The notes beneath the pieces are model-generated. The model ran no database searches, was not told where the DNA came from, and was given only the letters and a program-made list of their open reading frames with translations. From Diogma glabrata (taxonomy: Eukaryota > Arthropoda > Insecta > Diptera > Cylindrotomidae), in assembly GCA_963693315.1 (NCBI GenBank), contig OY856186.1, positions 235,643,135-235,707,134 on the forward strand: a DNA stretch of 64,000 nucleotides, in the 5' to 3' direction. Positions 11,261-24,488 of the stretch are shown here, piece after piece. The position numbers and the translations under genes are program-made. Positions within the stretch are counted from its first letter, which is position 1; the number at the start of each line of letters is the position of its first letter.

Positions 11261-14047
11261 TTGGAACGACCTCGGAAACTGTACCCGGACTACGATTTAC
11301 AAATGGAAAACTGGAACGTGCTAAGCCTTAGAAGACCAGGAGATCTCCTAAAACTCACACAACAAGTCGAGAGCTACACACTGGATATAGTGGCATTACA
11401 AGAACTAAGATGGCCAGGTAGTGAAATCCATGAAACAGCGAATGAATACACTCTTTATTATTGCGGTCATCAAAACGGAATTTGAAGTTGGATTTTTTAT
11501 ACATCGTCGCGTGAATCAGCATGTTATCGACTTCTGCCCAATTAATATGCGGTTATGCACACCGAGAATCCGCACGCAAAAATTCAAAGTAACGATCGTC
11601 AATGTTCATGCACCTACTGAAGATAAAGCAGATGATATTAAAGACCTGTTCTTCATAGAACTGGAAGAAGTCATCAATAACATCCCGCGGCACGATATAA
11701 AAATCGTGGTAGGTGACTTTAATGCTCAAATTGGTAACATACCAGCAACAATAACGGTTTTCGCGCAGCCTAGCTGGCTATGATGTATGATCTAGTAATT
11801 TCCAGCACTTTCTTCCCTCACAAGAGAATTCACAAGGCAACGTGGAAATCAAATGACGGAAGAACGGAGAATCAAATCGATCACGTCATGATCTCTAAGA
11901 GACACTCTACAAGTGTAACTGACGATCGATCATACAGAGGTGTTGTTATGGACACCGATCATATGCTTGTCATCTTTAAGTACAAGTGCAAATTATCATC
12001 TACATTTAATAGACAAGCAAAAAAGACCGTGCGCTGGAATGTCGATGCTTTTAAACATCCGGAAACGCTGAATAGATATCAGGAAATAATAACATAAAAC
12101 ATAGAAGAGCATAACATCTCTTCTGAGATGCCATTAAACATACAAGAAGAATGGCAAACGCTTCAATCAACCATTGTAGCCGCAGCACAAACTACAATCG
12201 GAAAACGACCACCGACATCACACAACGAATGGTTTGAAGACGAGTGCCGCCAATCCGTTGAACATAAACAAAAACTGCGAGAAAAATGGTTAGCAAGGAA
12301 CACCCGAAGCTCCCAAGCTGATTATCTATGCGCCAGAAAAGCCTCAGCAAAACTTCTACGTAAAAAGAAACGCGAACACATGAAGAGCTGCATCGACAAC
12401 ATCAACCAACATGCGGCCAACGCAAATTCAAAAGAGTGCTTTGCCAATGCACGGAATCTGACAAAAGATTTCCACCCAAGATCTACAGCCATCAAAAATT
12501 AAAATAATGAACTTACAACAAGTGAACGTGATGTGCTGGCAGTGTGGCGATCCCACTTTCAAGACCTACTGAATAGGACTAATGAAGTTCATCCTATTCG
12601 AGCAATTGCTCTATCAACTGAGGAGATTTTTGTCCCTTACCCAGCAATAGAAGAAGTGGAAGCTGCCATTAAAAAACTGAAAAATGGCAAATCACCAGGT
12701 TTCGATGGAATTCCCGCAGAACTTTTGAAATGGAGGAGCAGCTCTGGTCTCACGTATATACGATCTGATTCTTGCAATCTGGGACCAAGAAGAACTACCT
12801 GCTGAATGGAAAACAGCTCTCATTGTTCCGCTACATAAGAAAGGTGACCGTCTAAAGTGTGCGAATTATCGTGGCATCGCACTGTTGAACACTGCATATA
12901 AATTACTAGCTAATGTCGTACTTCCTCGATACATCCCGTTCGCCGAATCTATCATCGGTGACTATCAGTGTGGTTTTCGTCCCAACCGCTCAACCACAGA
13001 TCAATGTTTTACATTAAGGATGATTCTGGAAAAATGTTGGGAGTACAACATCAGCATTCACCAGCTCTACGTTGATTTCAAGCAAGCATATGATAGTATC
13101 ATCCGCGACAACCTTTGGTCCGTACTTATATGCCTTGGTATCCTAGAGAAACTTGTTTCTCTGTGCAAACTCACAACATCGGGATCAAACTGTAGAATAG
13201 TAATCGAAGGGTCAGTTTCTGATCCTTTCGATATAACATCAGGTGTTCGACAAGGTGATGCGCTCGCGCCCGTACTGTTTAATTTGGCGCTGGAGTACGC
13301 GATAAGAAAAAGCCAAATTGAGACACAAAACTGCATGTATAACAAATCTAGTCAAGTTCTTGGCTACGCAAATGATATTGTGCTTCTCGTAGAACGAGCG
13401 ATATTAAGGATAGTCTTTTTCAGCTTGAAAGAAATGCTAAACGACTTGGATTATGCATCAACACCGGCAAAACTAAGGTGTTAACAACGTCTAAGAACAT
13501 ACCTCCTGGAAATATGGATACTGGCGACTATGAAGTAGAACGCGTGGGAAACTTCAAATACCTCGGGTCTGTAATAACATCGTCAAATGACATGCAGGCA
13601 GATATCAAAGCCCGTGTCTCTGCCGCATACAGAGTTTTCTACGCATACTCAAAACTTCTGCGATCAAAATATCTTTCGCGGTCGTGTAAACTCACACTTT
13701 ACAAAGCATTAATTCGACCTGTGCTTACATTCGGAAGTGAAAGCTGGACACTGACTTCCTCCGATTGTAAAATTTTATCAACATTCGAGAGGAAAGTCAT
13801 ACGAACAATTTATGGTCCATGTAAAGTTGCTGAAAATCAGTATAGAATCCGAATGAATCATGAAATCAGACAGCTTCTTGGAGGCTGCGATGTAATCGGA
13901 TTCAATAAATCTAACCGAATTAGATGGTTTGGTCATGTAGAAAGGGCTCCATTGTATAGAATGATAAAAAAAGCGTTCCAACAACAACCAGCTGGTGTTC
14001 GTCGAAGAGGAAGACCTAGACAACGCTGGCGTGATGACATCAACTGA
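11261..14047 (+). pseudogene. RTE-type endonuclease-reverse transcriptase, broken
   Basis: An apurinic-type endonuclease comes first: ENWNVLSL and VALQELRWPG (11300-11420), VNVHAPTEDK and VVGDFNAQIG (11600-11740), then NQIDHVMIS and DTDHMLV (11870-11970). The reverse transcriptase follows: GKSPGFDGIPAELLK (12690), NYRGIALLNTAYKLL (12860), DYQCGFRPNRST (12960), YVDFKQAYDSI (13070), SGVRQGDALAPVLFNLALE (13240). The C-terminal part (13478-14047) has NFKYLGSVIT, the RIRWFGHVERAP motif and an RRRGRPRQRWRDD end. The coding sequence changes frame at about 11485, 11783, 12800 and 13480 and has stops at 12097 and 12502. The catalytic motif reads YANDIVL and not YADDIVL, so the active site is also damaged. 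It is similar in style to proteins often annotated as craniofacial development protein 2-like in insects. Confidence 0.85.
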
Positions 14048-14112
14048 TCATGGAACGAGATGATTGGAAGCTGATTGCACAGACGGCAAAATCCCTCCAT
14101 GGGATGTAAACG

Positions 14113-14421
<309 letters not shown>

Positions 14422-14426
14422 TGATT

Positions 14427-14815
14427 AGTGTTTAATTTATTGCGATTGAAAGAAAAAAGGAGATATGCATGTTTGTGCCGTATGAAATTCACTGTTCAAG
14501 GTATTCGTACAATTTAATAGAATTTTTTTTCACTGTTCGTGTCGTGTAAAATTTATTAATGCAATTGACCTTCACGGTTGGTACTTGGAATTCTGTGGAG
14601 TGGTCATCAAACTTTGTTATATGACAAGAAAATCAAAAGAAAATTAAGTTTGCATTTTTAATGTTAGAAAAGTTTATTGATGGCTAATTTATTATTTGTA
14701 ATTGAAAGAAAAAATAAGATATATATGTTTGTGACGTATGAAATTTATTAGTACAATTTGCTGTTCAAGATATTAGTGCAATTTAATAGAAAATTTTTCT
14801 ATTGTTCGCCACATA
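14427..14815. repeat. direct repeat pair flanking the RTE insertion
   Basis: 14427-14540 and 14667-14812 are diverged copies of one sequence (TTTAATTTATT..ATTGAAAGAAAAAA, then TATGAAATT and TTCAA(G)GTATT, then CAATTTAATAGAA). The part 10830-10895 is a further piece of the same repeat. The RTE element appears to have landed in this repeat. Confidence 0.55.
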
Positions 14816-15128
14816 AAAGCAAAATTGTGTGCCATCATCTTCAGCAATAGTAGGCGTGTTTTATTTGCCAAATTACACTAACAATTACATGTATTCAATT
14901 CCAAAATGTCAAAACTCACAAATTGTTGGTTTTGAAAATCTGGAATAGCGGTTTAGTTCGCGTGTTCATCACCAACTGCGCACCGTTTCAATTTTTTACA
15001 TCTATAGGTTGTCAGTGAATGGAGTTTTGTTTATATTTTTTCTAATTCGGCATTTGGTGTTTGACATTTGTTGATTGTTTTGATGCTAATAAATATGCAA
15101 GTCCATATAGAAATCTCATGGATCAGGA
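14816..15128. other. no gene seen
   Basis: Contains no credible coding region or boundary repeat. Confidence 0.4.
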
Positions 15129-15762
15129 CCCAGTGAACACAAGACGTAAATATGACATCACATGAACGTCATATATGTGTGATGTAGTTGTTACGCAAAT
15201 TTGACATAAAACTGACACATCGTCATGACTATATCCTGGTATCATTTACATGATGCTTTTATGACATCACACTGATCTTTAATTTGACTTTGATATGATG
15301 TCATAATTTGGACTTAAATATGACCTTATTATGATTTTGTTAACTTTCACTAGAGGTATATCCATTTTAATTGTATATAATTTGAAAATTTTTTTCGTAT
15401 AGTTAGTTATTGCTTCCTAGCAGGTTCTAGAACAGTTGGTAAGTTGTGACCAATGAATGACTGACGGGTAAGTGTTTTTGTTTAATTGTTATTAAATTTG
15501 TTTTTTAAGTAAAAAAAAGAATACATCACAAAAAAATTTATATTACTATGATATCATCCTTGTATCATAACAACGTCACGAATATCTCCACAGACATCAC
15601 ATTTATGTCATAGTTATATCATTATTGTTATGTCATGTTCTTACGTAAACAAGTGGGAAATAATGATATACATATGACTTATATATGACCCAGATCTTAC
15701 ATAAGATATGGCTTAGCGTGATGTCATTTTGATATCACAATGACGTAAATGTGTTTTCTGGG
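15129..15762. mobile_element. non-coding TIR repeat rich in TGACATCA-like words, copy 1
   Basis: Starts CCCAGTGAACACAAGACGT and ends ACGTAAATGTGTTTTCTGGG, giving inverted ends of the form CCCAG(N)(N)AACACA. The body is filled with palindromic-looking words such as ATGACATCAC and GTGATGTCA. A second copy at 16232-17640 follows the same order but is interrupted by a mariner. No open frame; superfamily unknown. Confidence 0.55.
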
Positions 15763-16007
15763 ATTTTGATATTAAAATTTGATTTATTGACATTTACATT
15801 TTATATTTTCTGTACAAATTCTACCAACCTCTAGAAAATAATATGTGTACAAATCCAATGTATATATAATAATAGCGAATACCAAATTTGCCTGCTAACT
15901 ATACGGAGGTTCAAATACTATCTAGAAAATTCTATATTAAACACACATTTTCTTGAACAGAATTTTATTGAACATTTTTCATTGACTTCACATTTTATAC
16001 TAACTAA

Positions 16008-16134
16008 AGCCGGGCATTCACATACAACAGAAACAGAAACAGAATTTCATACAAATTTGACAGATAAAAATTCGGTTTCTGTAAAATTTGTATGTAATTC
16101 TGTTTCTGTTTCTGTTGTATGTGGTTTCAAGCCT
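16008..16134. mobile_element. hairpin MITE, family with 37612-37704
   Basis: Almost the whole 127 bp is an inverted repeat. The arms contain ACATACAACAGAAACAGAAA and its complement, with ACAAATTTGACAG near the centre. It is flanked by TAA (16005-16007 and 16135-16137). A second copy with the same centre lies at 37612-37704. Confidence 0.7.
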
Positions 16135-16423
16135 TAACACATAGGTTCTTGCTAACTTAGAAATAGAAATGTCTACTGTACAGACAATTAGTATTGCTAC
16201 TTTAATTTATGATATATAAATATATAACAAACACAAGACGTTAATATGACATCACACGAAGGACATATATATGTGATGTAGTTATTACCTAATTTTGACA
16301 TAAAACTGACACTCGTCATGACCATAACATGGTATGATTTATATGATGTCATAATTTGGACTTAAATATGACTTTATTATGATTTAGCTAAGTTTCACTA
16401 AAGAAATATCCATTTTAAATGTA

Positions 16424-17428
16424 CAGGGTTGGCCAAAAGTCACCATGGGGTTTGAAAATTTAATAACTTTTTCGTTTATACTTATATTTCTTTTATTTTA
16501 TTTTTTCAGATTATAAAATATACAAAATGGAAATTTTTTTACACCAGTGCCAAAAGTGCCATTGTGTCTCGAGCAGTGTGAGCAGTGGCTCCACCCTGCT
16601 GAAACAACACATTTTAGGTTTGTTTTCAAGTGCAGGATGTAAAAAATGTGGTATCATAAACCAATACCGCTCTCCATTTACGGTTACAGCACTTCCATCT
16701 TCATTTTCTAAAAAGTAAGGCCCAATGATATTTTCAGATGTAATGCTACACCGTACTGTACAATGGGGTGCAATTTGCGTTGATGAATGGCTCTTGGATT
16801 TTCAGAACCCCAGAACCTTTAACAAAGCCGTTCAAATGAAAATGAGCTTCATCACTCATAATCAGATTTGCAATAAAGTTGATTTCATATCTGACCAACT
16901 GTTGAAATTTAACTGCAAAATTTAAACGTTGCTGATGATCTGCGGGTTTTAATTCTTGCACCAATTGCACCTCTTACGGGAATAACAGTAACTCCTCTTT
17001 TAAACTACGCCGTAGTGACGTTCGAGCCATTTCTAGCTGAACAGAACGCCTTCTGGTAGATGTTTCTGGTGTTTCGTTAACACTTTGCTCTACACGTTCA
17101 ATAATTTCCGCAGGGCGAATTAAACGAGGTCTACCGGTGTGAGGCAAATCTCTTACGGTGCCATGTTGGTGGTGACGATGAACTAAGCAACAAATTAATG
17201 CTTCATAGGGCGAAATTCTGACGTTAAAATTTAGACGATATGCTCTTTGCGTTAAAATAATTGATCGCTGATTTAAATAATAAAATTCTATTATTCTGAT
17301 TCTTTGTTCAGTTGTGAATCTCTCCATTATTTATTCTCCAAGTGTTATTTATATAATCTGAAAAAAAAGTATATAAACGACAAAGTTATTAAATTTTTAA
17401 ACCCCATTGTGACTTTTGACCCATCCTG
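16424..17428 (-). mobile_element. mariner-family transposon with exact ends
   Basis: Ends CAGGGTTGGCCAAAAGTCAC and (in reverse) CAGGATGGGTCAAAAGTCAC, continuing as inverted repeats through GGGGTTT-AAAATTTAATAACTTT. A TA dinucleotide flanks each side (16422-16423 and 17429-17430), and the uninterrupted repeat copy at 15370 confirms a simple insertion at TA. At 1005 bp it is shorter than the usual 1.2-1.3 kb, so it carries deletions. Confidence 0.93.
16510..17327 (-). pseudogene. mariner-type transposase, deleted and frameshifted
   Basis: Reading from ATG 17327: MERFTTEQRIRIIEFYY (helix-turn-helix region), GTVRDLPHTGRPR, then VEQSVNETPETSTRRRS. A frame change follows at about 16975. Then comes FIANLIMSDEAHFHLNGFV with the first catalytic aspartate (SDEAHF), and a further piece near 16700-16600 with EDGSAVTVNGERY. 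The regions for the later catalytic aspartates are mostly gone. Family from motifs: IS630-Tc1-mariner, with an insect mariner style. Confidence 0.85.
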
Positions 17429-17644
17429 TATGTAGTTTGAAAAATTCTGCGTATAGTTATTGCTTCCTAGCAGGTTATAGAATAGTGGGAAAGTAATGAC
17501 TAATGAATGACTGACGGGTAAGTGTTTTTGTTTAGTATATTTTGTTTTTTTAAGTAAAAATAGTACATCACAGTAACAGAAAATTTGTATACTACTATGC
17601 TACAATCTTATATCATAACAACGTCACAAATATCTTTACAGACA

Positions 17645-18335
17645 GTCCTAGACAGTGCTCTGGCCATGAAGCAACATGTAAATAAAATTTGTTCAAGGGG
17701 TCTATTCTAGGATTTATCAAACGCAGAGCTAAGAAATTCAATGACATCGCTTTAACAAAAACTCTGTATTGCTCTCTTGTACTATGGAGTATGCCAGTAT
17801 AGTGTCCTTATACTAGTGAATACAAGAACTTATTAGAATCCTTGCAAAAACAATTCTTACTTTTTGCCTTAAAACCTTTAGGATTTAGTGGCTATAGACT
17901 TCCAAAATATGATGAAAGGTTTCTTTTACTTAACATGATTTCACTTGAATCCAGAAGATTCACTTTTGGTTTTTGCCGCACTTTTTGGTTTTGATATAGT
18001 AGGAGCCAATATAAGATGTCCGGATTGGTGTAATAAAATGGTACCCAATTTACATACACATGATACTAGGTTTAGGCGACCTTTGATTGAAGAGCTTCAT
18101 AAAACTGACTACTCTATGCACAATACACTAAATGAATGTGTAGGATACCTTATATTGAAATATAATTCAACAATTCCAATTATTCATATCAATAATAAAG
18201 AATATTTTAGAAAAAGAATTAGTGAAGAAATTATTGATGTTCAAGAAGAGATTAGTTGGTTGGTAAAGATAAACAACCGAAGTCGCGCCAGCCCAACTAC
18301 AAATGCATAAGAAACTTTAACAAATACAGTAATTT
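17645..18335 (+). pseudogene. Jockey-superfamily LINE C-terminal fragment
   Basis: Shifting frames read AMKQHVNKICSRG, KFNDIALTKTLYCSLV and YRLPKYDERFLLLNMISLESRR, then LHTHDTRFRRPL and INNKEYFRKRISEE to a stop at 18310. The order fits the region after the reverse transcriptase in Jockey/CR1-type polyproteins. Stops and frameshifts are frequent, so it is an old remnant. The tail-like TTTGACTAATAAATAAATAAA at about 19711 could be its displaced 3' end. Confidence 0.6.
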
Positions 18336-18769
18336 TTATGACCCGCAAGTGAGCAGGACAAATTTTAAACGTAGTATTACAAGAAAATGAAAACACTTCA
18401 TTCAAGATGGATTAGCTTGAACATGAAGTGCAATAATAGAATATAAGCAATATTTTAGTTTATAAAGTATGGAGGGGCTGAAATCTTAAGCTTTGAGATA
18501 TCAAGACTTCGGTTTGGGTTAAGGATTTTGATATAGTTTTCTCCAAAAAACTTTTATGAGGAGATTGTTTTTAGTTTTGGGCAGCGATGTATATCAAACA
18601 TAAAACTCTTTGTTAAAGTACAAGTATTTTTTTATCTCTGTTTAGAAATTTATTGCAAAACTAACACGAAAATTATAACAGATCATAAATTAACATAATT
18701 TAGTGAAAATATGATACAATCAGCAAACTACTCAAAAACCTCTCCATTTAAATTTTCGAGAAAATATCA

Positions 18770-19132
18770 CAAAATCAAAAATTCATATTTCTATCAAAAT
18801 TCCAAAAATATTCTAAAAATTATAATAAAAACAAAAAAAAAATTTATACATTTTTTCAAAATTCCAAAAATATTGCAAAAATTATAACAAAATCAAAAAT
18901 TGAAACTTTTTCCAATATTCTTAAAATATTGCAAAAATTACAATAAAATCAAAATTGTTTAAACTTTTTCAAATTTCTAAAAATATTCCGAAAATTCTTA
19001 CAAAATCAAAAATTGAAACTTTTTTCAAAATTCAAAAATTGCAAAGATTTATTCAAGTTTAAATTAAAAAATTTAAACTTTTTTCAAAATTCATAAGAAT
19101 ATTGCAAAAATTATAACAAAATCAAAAATTTC
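18770..19132. repeat. AT-rich degenerate tandem repeat
   Basis: About six copies of a unit near 60 bp, each with AAACTTTTT, CAAAATTCNAAAAATATT and GCAAAAATTATAACAAAATC. No coding meaning is seen. Confidence 0.6.
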
Positions 19133-21100
19133 CATGTCCATTTTTTTCAAGTTCAATAACATTTCATGTCATACAAATATAATTTTATTTTTATACAAAA
19201 ATTGGGTAAAAACAAAATGAAAATCATTCTTTTGACACACTTGACAATATCTTTTTGACAAACTTATAATGCAATAATCTAGTTTTTGGTCTCACATACC
19301 AATCCCGACGATCAAGATTTCTCCAAATTCAATGTTCCTACTCGTAATCACTTAAAATGAACGTTTTTTAAACGAAACTATGCTAATTTCCTTGTTTTGA
19401 CACACTTGACGATTTTTTTGACACACTTCCGGTACAGTTATCGAACACAACGCCCTTTCGTCTCTTATACCCTTGAGTAAACTTATTTTTAGAAACAAAC
19501 ATTTTTGAAATCCCTCCAGAGGTTTTCTAGATTTCATCTATTGTGACAGCCGGCAGACAGACATACATTTTTTATTTGCTTTTTTAGAATCAGTAGGTTA
19601 TAAAACGTCAAGAAATGCCAAAAAAGTGGGGGTAAGAATTTAACTTTTGGATCGAGAATGTAATACTTAGGTCTTTCAGACCGAAGTAAATGTAATAACT
19701 TAACTCTTATTTGACTAATAAATAAATAAAAAAATAATAATGAATAATTCAGCTTAGATTTTTAGAACCGTATGAGGTCATCAGTGTGCAACCCAACGAT
19801 CGTTATAATGTCAGAAAAGCCTGTAAGGACCACAGATGACTTCTACATCAGCCGAATTTATGAAAAAAAAAATATTATATATTTTCATCAGATGAAGAAG
19901 GTAGTTTAGAAGATGACCAGAAAAAAGAATCAACGCGGAATGAACCAAATGAATCTATTACATCTATACCGAAAGCGGTTGCTTAACTGTCTTAAAGCTA
20001 AATGACATCGATTCTAAAAACAACATATAAAAAGCGATTACAGTAAAACGGATTAGAATAACCCATTTTGTAGTTAATTTTTTTTAATTTCTAAAATAAG
20101 ATGTAATTTAATCTGAGGCACGTGTTTTTATGTGAAGAAAAATTTACATTTAATTAATATTTTTTGATAAAATCTCTATACTTATATGTAGTATTATATG
20201 TGTAGTTTTATGTAGTATATCTGTAGAAATTATAAAAACCTAACGAGTTTTGGTTGAGAACAGTTTCTAATTTTTGAAAATGCAATAATTTCATTTGTTT
20301 TTTTTTATTTTACGTTCTCGAACTAACAGCAGCCAAAACTTCAAAACCAACATAATTATTTATTATGTTCAATAAAATAATGTCAAGATTATTTTTGAAT
20401 AGTTTAAACAAGTTAAAAATTGTTTCAATTTTTATTTTTACTGAGAAATACTAATTAATTATTATTATGAATAAAAAAAATAGTCAAAAACAAAGTTTAA
20501 TTAATTTATAAAAAGTTGTGTGGTAATTTGATTTTTTAATGATAACATTTTATTTTACAAACCAAGTTGTGGTTATTTGAAATTTGTTTAAAGTTGTACT
20601 CGAAAATCTTTCTTTTATTATAAAATTGACGTACATAATTTAAAATTGTCGTTGGCTGGAATCTTGAACAGTGTATATAGTATGTAGAATTATTTTTACT
20701 TTTTTTAAATACCATTTCATATTAAAATAAAAAACTTCATTTAATTAAATAATAGTTATATAGTGTATAATTTTGAACTAAAAGTAGAAATAGACTTGTT
20801 TATATTTTTTACAAATGATTTGTTAAATTTATTTTTAGTTTTTTTTAAATTTGATTAATTTATGATTTTTTTAATCAAACAAAGTATAAAGAAACGTATC
20901 GGCAAGTCATAATTATAGTGATAAATAAAATGAATGTTTTTATTATCTTTCGAAAAGTAATAGATTATTTACTCATAGATTATTTTAAATGTTTATAATT
21001 GCTTTAAGCAAAGTTAATTGAGATCTTACATTAACATGTATTAGTGCGATTTACATGTAGCCACATTTTTTCCAGTAAAAATTAAGCAATAAAACAATTT
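19133..21100. other. no gene seen; short repeats
   Basis: Holds scattered TTTTGACACACTTGACRAT words (19234, 19396 and nearby), a LINE-like tail of TAAATAAATAAA (about 19718) and the repeat piece at 20320-20375 shared with 8222. No supported gene. Confidence 0.45.
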
Positions 21101-21840
21101 TGTTTCGTTTTGCAACTCTACTTCGAATTGGTCTTACTCTCAATTCGATAAAGTATTTCCCAAATCTCATTCTGAGTCGATCACTGATTAGTAAGCACAA
21201 GCACCAGGTTTTATTAAGTACTTAACACAGCTATGGTTCCACAACAACAGGAAAGCAATACAGCACACAATATTCCAATCTAGAATATTCTTCCAACAGC
21301 TTCAGGAAGTTGATTGTATAAATTTCCAGTCCACTTCGTCCAAAATAATATACAAAATTTCTTTAAATAACACTTAAAATTTTATTCACAATTAAAACAT
21401 ATTTATATTAACACGGTTTTATATTTACGATACAGCGTTTCGTTTACAATTTTTCATTTAACATAATCACATTCCACTTAAACTATTAACACTATCGCAG
21501 TCTAATTTAATTTAATTCAACATCATCGCACGCAGTCTTATTTAAAACTATTTTAATTTTGCAAGGGGAATTTCTTATATTCAATTTTGCTTAAGTTCTC
21601 GTATATTCTAGGAAAATCCGTTGTTTATAGAGAAAGCTCCAGAAATCTACGTAATTATTTTCGATATATGTACATATTTTATTTCATGTTTTGACCCTTT
21701 TTCTTAGAAAACAAGTGACGTTGAAATATTATTTATACATTTGAAATGTAGTACAGACTACAGTACATATATCAAAATTTGCAGTTAAACATAGTTTTGT
21801 TTTGTATTGTATTTCATTGCGTTTATGTAGAAATAAAACT
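21101..21840 (-). mobile_element. diverged solo LTR, same family as 24489-28309
   Basis: In reverse it aligns well with the last 250 bp of the LTRs at 24489-25196 and 27603-28309. Shared strings include CTTACTCTCAATTCGATAAA, GATCACTGATTAGTAAGCA and AGAATATTCTTCCAACAGCT. The rest, to about 21840, aligns only in patches. The far end seems lost where the foldback repeat at 21834 begins. Confidence 0.6.
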
Positions 21841-23045
21841 CCCGATATTGTAAGTTTAACTTAAGATCCATTTTGAAATTAAAACTCATTATAAAAAAAT
21901 TAAAAAATATTTAACGCCATCTTGAAATAGAAAACTCCATATAAACAAATTTAAAAAAGTTTAATCAAAAACACTAATCCATTTTTTTCACATCGCAATC
22001 AGGCTATGAATATTGTGGGTTTTGGTAGAACTCGTAGCAATATAAATATGCAAAATTTTACTCTTAGAGTATATATAAATATAGAGAGAACATAACTTTA
22101 AAATTGTATGAAGAGAGACATAAGAAATCGTGTTTGCTAATATGTCATATTCAATTTCTCATTTCGCCATTTGCATTTCTGTTTATTTACAACAACCAAC
22201 TATTGTATTAAATTATAAATTAAAAACAATTAAATAATTTAAAACGAAACTAAAAGTACAATCTATTATTTTTAGTTGTGCTAATTTTTATAAAATGAAT
22301 AAAAATAATTACGAGAGTATTTTACATTTATTGTGTTATTTCCAGTGATTTTATAATAGTGAACATTTTATTATTTTATAATGCAAATGTGCAAATATTT
22401 AAGTTATGTATACATCCTGAAAGTATATTATGAAAACTAGCTGGCGACCAACTTTTCATTATTGTGTAGTTTATTTTTAATAGATAAAAGATTAAAATTT
22501 ATATATTTGGTTAGAATCAAATCCTAATCTGTCATTTTTCTTATTTCTTTTTATATAGTAGCAGTGAGGGAGAAACTATTATTTTTTTGTGGTAGGTTTT
22601 TTTCTTATAGATTTAAAAGAAACTCGCAATAATTGTACAATTTTGAATCAAATGAAAAATTTATGCACGTCTTTGGGAAGACAAACCGGTTTCTCTCTCA
22701 GAGAAATAAAGGAAAACAAACAAACAAAAAAACGATTTGACAGAAGACCAATCACGATTAATATTAGTTATCAAAACCCCCGATATATCATAGCCATACA
22801 CTTTCACGCCATTTGCAATAAACAATGAACATTGCCATATGCAAAAAATTGGATTAGTGTTTTTGATTAAATATTTTTGAATTTTTTTTATATGGAGTTT
22901 TATTTTTCCAGATGGCGTTATGAGCGTTATGGCGATTTTTTGAATTTTTTTTATATTGAGTTTTAATTTCAAAATGGCGCTACAAGTTCACGATTTTTAT
23001 TGTGCTAAAAAATGTAGATGGCTTCTATACCGGGGGTTTTGTTAG
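21834..23045. repeat. foldback-like element with long imperfect inverted arms
   Basis: The arms, about 21840-21985 and 22848-22995, are inverted copies; the innermost shared piece is TTAATCAAAAACACTAATCC. The outer ends are near AAAACTCCCGATAT and its reverse ATACCGGGGGTTTT. Between the arms are further CCCCGATAT and CGCCATTTGCA(A/T)T words. The two short open frames here (22589-22828 and 22972-22661) follow the repeat and are not credible genes. Confidence 0.6.
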
Positions 23046-23394
23046 TTATAATGGTCGGTTGATTTTACTGGAGTTTTTCTCATTTTTGAGCAAATGTTAC
23101 CATGAAACTGAGAATATTGACATAAAACATACTTTAACCAAGTATATTTTATGGCAGTAGAAATTATTTTATGGTAAAAACTTATTTTTTTAGAAAAAAT
23201 TAAGTTTTTGCCTGCCCAAGCTAGTTTTTTATAAATAAAAATATTTTAATAGTTTATCACTATTTTAGTATTCTTTTGTAATATTTTTGTTTTTTGTATC
23301 GGACGTCAAAAATTTATAGCATCGCTATTGTTGAACGTGGACTACAATTCCAAGGATTAAAAATGTCCGGTAAGGAATTTTGTTATTTATATAA

Positions 23395-23822
23395 GGGTCC
23401 GTTTATGTTAAAGCTTCGATAAACGAGTCAAGCAGTGATAAAAGCGTTGAATAGCGCTATTTTTTTACAGTGTTTATGTTGGAGCCTCGAGAATTTTAAT
23501 AAAATTTACAAAAATATATACAATAAACTTAAAATAAATTAATTTAATAATCAATTTTCCATAAACTTCAAAAATTTAAATTAATTAATTTATTTTTATG
23601 TATTTTTTTATGAAATAAATAAAATGAGCATCGATCAGAGCTTCGATAGTAGCGTCGAAAAAGAATAAATCGTTTATCGACGCTTGACTCGAATCTCGAT
23701 GCTTGACTCTTTTATCAATGCTTCAACATAAACACTCCTATTTGAAAGCATGTATTCATTTTCTTCGCTTGAATCACATCGATGGTCGACGCTATTATCG
23801 AAGCTCCAACATAAACGCACCC
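23395..23822. mobile_element. PIF/Harbinger-like MITE
   Basis: Inverted ends GGGTCCGTTTATGTTAAAGC and GGGTGCGTTTATGTTGGAGC, continuing as TTCGATAA, flanked by TAA on both sides (23392-23394 and 23823-23825). The 428-bp body repeats related words (GCTTCGATA, AACATAAACAC) and has no coding potential. Confidence 0.85.
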
Positions 23823-24484
23823 TAAGGATGGCAAACAGTTCGTTATTTATTATAATTATTTAGTAATAAAATAAATATATTAATGTTTTTTTATATTTTG
23901 AATTTATTTTCTCTCAATAGTTATAGTATATAGCGTGTTCTATATTATAGTTTTTTTTTCTCGTTTTAACTACCAAAAATTTCATATCGCTTGTAGCTCT
24001 AACTTTCACTAAACAAAATACGGCAAAAAATGTTGGAACATGAACATTACCCATTAGTATGCTATATTTAAACAAAATAGACTAGACTAGGTTGACTAGA
24101 AAAACAGTATGAAAGCTTTCCGTAACAATATATGTATTACATAATATGTTATAATATTAGGGATTTTTGAAATCAATTCAACACAGTAAGTAAAGAAGTA
24201 ATTGGAATTTTTTCAATTCAAAGGTATGGTTTTGAAGTTATTAGAGGAAAAAAAACAGAAAAAAACTCCACTTCACATTTTTCGTGTTTCGGATGAATTT
24301 GAATCTTCCTCGTCAATGCCTGGCTTGAATCCTTAGGCAGACACGCTATCGATTACGCCGTTGATTTATTTTACTTAAGTTGAATTTTTCCATTGTCATT
24401 AGACTCCAAATTATGGAAATGTTTTTACCTATATATGGGATTGTCTAGAAATTTAATGCAAAAAATCCCATATAATGTTATAAT
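23823..24484. other. no gene seen
   Basis: AT-rich with no supported feature. Confidence 0.4.
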
Positions 24485-24488
24485 ATAT

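Larger units (their letters stand above)
16232..17640. mobile_element. non-coding TIR repeat, copy 2, split by mariner
   Basis: 16232-16423 and 17429-17640 match consecutive parts of 15137-15600 (ACACAAGACGT(T/A)AATATGAC at the start; GCTTCCTAGCAGGTT(C/A)TAGAA and AATGACTGACGGGTAAGTG after the break). Copy 1 therefore gives the empty-site sequence for the mariner. Confidence 0.7.

Noticed and set aside
22589..22972. Overlapping + and - frames of 79 and 103 codons
   Set aside because: Low-complexity translation of a foldback repeat with no family resemblance.
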